A DNA stretch of 64,000 nt. Source: Phycisphaera sp. GTDB taxonomy: Bacteria > Planctomycetota > Phycisphaerae > Phycisphaerales > UBA1924. The number at the start of each line of letters is the position of its first letter. Position 1 is the stretch's first letter. Shown one piece after another: positions 61,866 through 64,000 of the stretch. Under the pieces are notes generated by a model, which saw only the letters and a program-made list of their open reading frames with translations, did not search any database and was not told the origin of the DNA. The position numbers and the translations under genes were made by a program. The stretch is taken from positions 682,001 to 746,000 of the forward strand of contig RHLH01000001.1 of the NCBI GenBank assembly GCA_003712165.1, written 5' to 3'.

Positions 61866-64000
61866 TTGCCCAGCCAGTCGCCAGTCAGCCCGATGCTCGA
61901 TTCCAAAGAGCTCAAAGCCCTCGCTGCGGCTCTGGGCGATGGGTCCCGGTGTGTCGCGTCTGGCAGCGTCGGCTCCTCGAGCGTCGTGATCGCGTCGTGC
62001 CTGGCGCGCATGACGGGACGCCCCGTCATGCTCGTGATGGCGCACCTCGACGACGCGGAGCACGCGCGGGAAGAGCTTGCCTATCTGGGCACGGACTCGA
62101 TCAGGCTGCCCGCGCTCGAGGTGCTCCCGGGTGAGAGTGATGCCGCGGCTGATCTGCTCGCAGAACGTATCGCGTGTGTCCGCCAAACTCTGGCGGTGGG
62201 GGCCAAGGACGCGCCCGTGATCGTCGCGCCGGTGCACGCGCTCATGCAGTCTGTGCCGAGGTATGAGCAGATTGCCGCGCTCAGCCGCCGAATCAAAGCG
62301 GGTGACCAGGTCAAGCCAGAGGATCTGATCGATTGGCTTGCCGACGCGGGGTACACACGCCGCGAGACGATCGAGGACCCGGGCGAGTTCGCCGTTCGGG
62401 GCGGCATCATCGACGTCTTCCCCGCGGGCGGGGCGAGCGTCGAGCCTGTGCGTCTTGATTTCTTCGGGGACGAGGTCGAGCGCATCACCGAGATCGATCT
62501 GGAAACGATGGGTTCGGATCGCAGGCTCGATGAGGTTGAGTTCATCGCGGCGACGTTCGATCCGAACATCGCCGACGAGGGCACGAGCTTTCTGAACGTT
62601 GTTCCTGACCGCGCGATCGCGCTGCTGTGTGAGACACTCGAGGTGACCGAGCAGGCGAGGGGTTACTTCGAACGCCTGACCGATTCGCGCGGCACGTTCG
62701 GCCCGCCCGCGGTGCTCAAGCTCCTGCAGGAACGCTTCCACGCGTTCTGTGAGGTCAACCAGTTCTCGCACGGGTCGAGCGCTGCCGACGTTGTGGTTGA
62801 GCTGCCGATCGAGCCGCTGCCCCCGTTCAGCAGAGAAATCTCCGAGGCGATCCCCGAGTTCGCGTCGCTGCTTTCGGACAAGAACCGATCGGTGCTCGTG
62901 CCCTGTGAGAAAGAAGCAGAGCACCAGAGGCTGAGCGAACTGCTTACGGAGAAGACGCCGAAGGTCAGCAAGAAACCGATCGCCAGGGTCGGGTACGTGC
63001 ACCGCGGGTTCTCGTTCGAGCCCGCGTCTGGCAAGAAGCTCTCGATCGTGCCGTATCACGAGCTGGTGCACCGCTTCCACGCGAGGCGCGGCATGCGGAA
63101 GCTCCGCGCGGGCCGAGCGATGGACACCTTCCTCGAGATCGAGAAAGGCGATTACGTCGTGCACAGTGAGCACGGCATCGCACGGTTCGAGGGCCTCCGA
63201 CTGATGAACCCGGACAGACTGGGCAAGTCGCGCAAACTCGGCCCTCCCGCGAAGAAGGCCAAGGACGACGAAGGCGAACTCCAGGAATTCCTCACCCTCG
63301 AGTTTGCCAGCGGCTCGCAGCTCCATGTCCCCGCGCTCAAGATCGATCTTGTGCAGAAATACATCGGCGGGTTCAGCGGCAAGCCGCCGCTCTCTACGCT
63401 CGGCGGGCAGAAGTGGAAACGCCAGAAAGAGAGGGTCGTCGAGTCGGTGCGAGATCTCGCTTCGGAACTCCTGCGCGTACGAGCTGCGCGCGAGAGTCTG
63501 CCCGGCGTCCGCTACCCGGCGGACACGAACTGGCAGAACGAGTTCGAGGCCGAGTTCCCGTACCAGGAGACTGATGATCAGCTGGTCGCCGTCGCCGCGA
63601 TCAAGCGAGACATGCAGTCTGATCGGCCAATGGACAGGCTCCTCTGCGGCGATGTCGGGTTCGGCAAGACCGAGATGGCCATCCGCGCCGCGTTCAAGGT
63701 CGTCGAGTCGGGCAAGCAGGTCGCGGTCCTCGTCCCGACAACGGTGCTCGCCGAGCAGCACGAGCGCACGTTCCGCGACCGCTTCGCTGGGTACCCGTTC
63801 CGGATCGAATCGCTCAGCAGGCTCAAGAACACGAAGCAGTCCAACGCGCTGCTCGCGGCGCTCCGCAAGGGGCAGATCGATGTCATCATCGGGACGCACC
63901 GGATCCTGTCGAAGGATGTGAAGTTCGCCGACCTCGGGCTTGTGATTGTGGATGAAGAGCAGAGATTCGGTGTCGAGCACAAGGAGCAGCTGCTCAGGCT
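61866..64000 (+). CDS. mfd: Transcription-repair coupling factor (3' end beyond window)
   Basis: At least 711 residues; the gene continues past 64000. TTG 61866 is chosen for the AGGGA site; ATG 61893 has none. Mfd moves stalled RNA polymerase and recruits UvrA. Seen in order: the UvrB-like N-terminal module with SVGSSSVVIASCLA and PGEFAVRGGIIDVFP, the RNAP-interacting CarD-like domain around GDYVVHSEHGIARFEGL, and the start of the translocase with FPYQETDDQ, DRLLCGDVGFGKTEMA (motif I) and VIVDEEQRFGVEH (motif II). The first Walker site of the N-terminal module is degenerate, as usual in Mfd. Confidence 0.96.
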   Translation, partial: MPSQSPVSPMLDSKELKALAAALGDGSRCVASGSVGSSSVVIASCLARMTGRPVMLVMAHLDDAEHAREELAYLGTDSIRLPALEVLPGESDAAADLLAERIACVRQTLAVGAKDAPVIVAPVHALMQSVPRYEQIAALSRRIKAGDQVKPEDLIDWLADAGYTRRETIEDPGEFAVRGGIIDVFPAGGASVEPVRLDFFGDEVERITEIDLETMGSDRRLDEVEFIAATFDPNIADEGTSFLNVVPDRAIALLCETLEVTEQARGYFERLTDSRGTFGPPAVLKLLQERFHAFCEVNQFSHGSSAADVVVELPIEPLPPFSREISEAIPEFASLLSDKNRSVLVPCEKEAEHQRLSELLTEKTPKVSKKPIARVGYVHRGFSFEPASGKKLSIVPYHELVHRFHARRGMRKLRAGRAMDTFLEIEKGDYVVHSEHGIARFEGLRLMNPDRLGKSRKLGPPAKKAKDDEGELQEFLTLEFASGSQLHVPALKIDLVQKYIGGFSGKPPLSTLGGQKWKRQKERVVESVRDLASELLRVRAARESLPGVRYPADTNWQNEFEAEFPYQETDDQLVAVAAIKRDMQSDRPMDRLLCGDVGFGKTEMAIRAAFKVVESGKQVAVLVPTTVLAEQHERTFRDRFAGYPFRIESLSRLKNTKQSNALLAALRKGQIDVIIGTHRILSKDVKFADLGLVIVDEEQRFGVEHKEQLLR

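Noticed and set aside
61857..63980. Minus-strand open frame of about 707 codons
   Set aside because: Antisense to mfd, whose domains are unmistakable.

Overview
The window reads as a chromosomal segment of a GC-rich, Gram-negative-type bacterium, most likely a planctomycete (Planctomycetota, plausibly class Phycisphaerae). The reasons are an exosortase-EpsI fusion beside a very long TPR protein, a secreted protein with a CX4CH haem-type motif, a prepilin-like protein of planctomycete type, a membrane module with three SPFH genes plus an ABC-2 exporter, and many lineage-restricted secreted or lipoprotein genes. The taxonomic call is inference from gene content; there is no rRNA in the window. 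No insertion sequence, prophage or CRISPR array was seen.

Layout. 1-7.5 kb (minus): envelope/exopolysaccharide block with a truncated giant TPR protein, an exosortase with a C-terminal EpsI domain and an SLBB polysaccharide-export lipoprotein. 7.7-11.3 kb: lipA, a PPK2 polyphosphate kinase, a lipoprotein alpha/beta hydrolase and an EVE-domain protein. 11.3-17.7 kb: a cysteine-rich repeat membrane protein with its terminator, a Wzz-like coiled-coil membrane protein, an ECF sigma/anti-sigma pair, a prepilin-like protein, a periplasmic cyclophilin and an outer-membrane barrel. 17.8-18.1 kb: tRNA-Ala and tRNA-Glu. 18.1-25.5 kb: nadD, metK, a secreted TIM-barrel glycosidase-like protein, purM, a CorA-type transporter and a GH15 glucoamylase-like enzyme. 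25.6-27.6 kb (minus): acpP-fabF-fliN. 28-32.6 kb (plus): DUF1444-like protein, pabA/trpG, an unknown protein, a HEIGH metalloprotease, two UPF0145 proteins and a PrsW-like membrane protease.

32.6-33.8 kb is a distinctly AT-richer insert with one PD-(D/E)XK nuclease-like gene (HSDR_N type). It abuts a minus-strand oppA-oppB pair that lacks oppC/D/F in the window. Further on the minus strand come a HEAT-like secreted protein, a plant-type ferredoxin-NADP reductase, a coiled-coil lipoprotein, the CX4CH protein and a fapA-like/cheY/cheX operon, then tRNA-Leu with its terminator. 44.7-46.6 kb (plus): an unknown soluble protein and a GT-B glycosyltransferase.

47-58.7 kb is the most coherent accessory block: an ABC-2 permease (minus) diverging from a six-gene plus-strand operon of an HflK-like protein with a large extra membrane domain, HflC-like, a second HflK-like, an ABC ATPase, an ABC-2 permease and a membrane-anchored 660-residue protein. 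It ends tail-to-tail against purC. The last stretch has a GH10-like protein lacking both catalytic glutamates, coupled to a ComEA-like helix-hairpin-helix protein, then mfd, which runs off the right edge.

Genes are tightly packed. Several same-strand neighbours overlap by ATGA or GTGA, and four convergent pairs have overlapping or abutting stop codons. All translations and motif positions were read by eye, and family names rest on motif and architecture recognition only.
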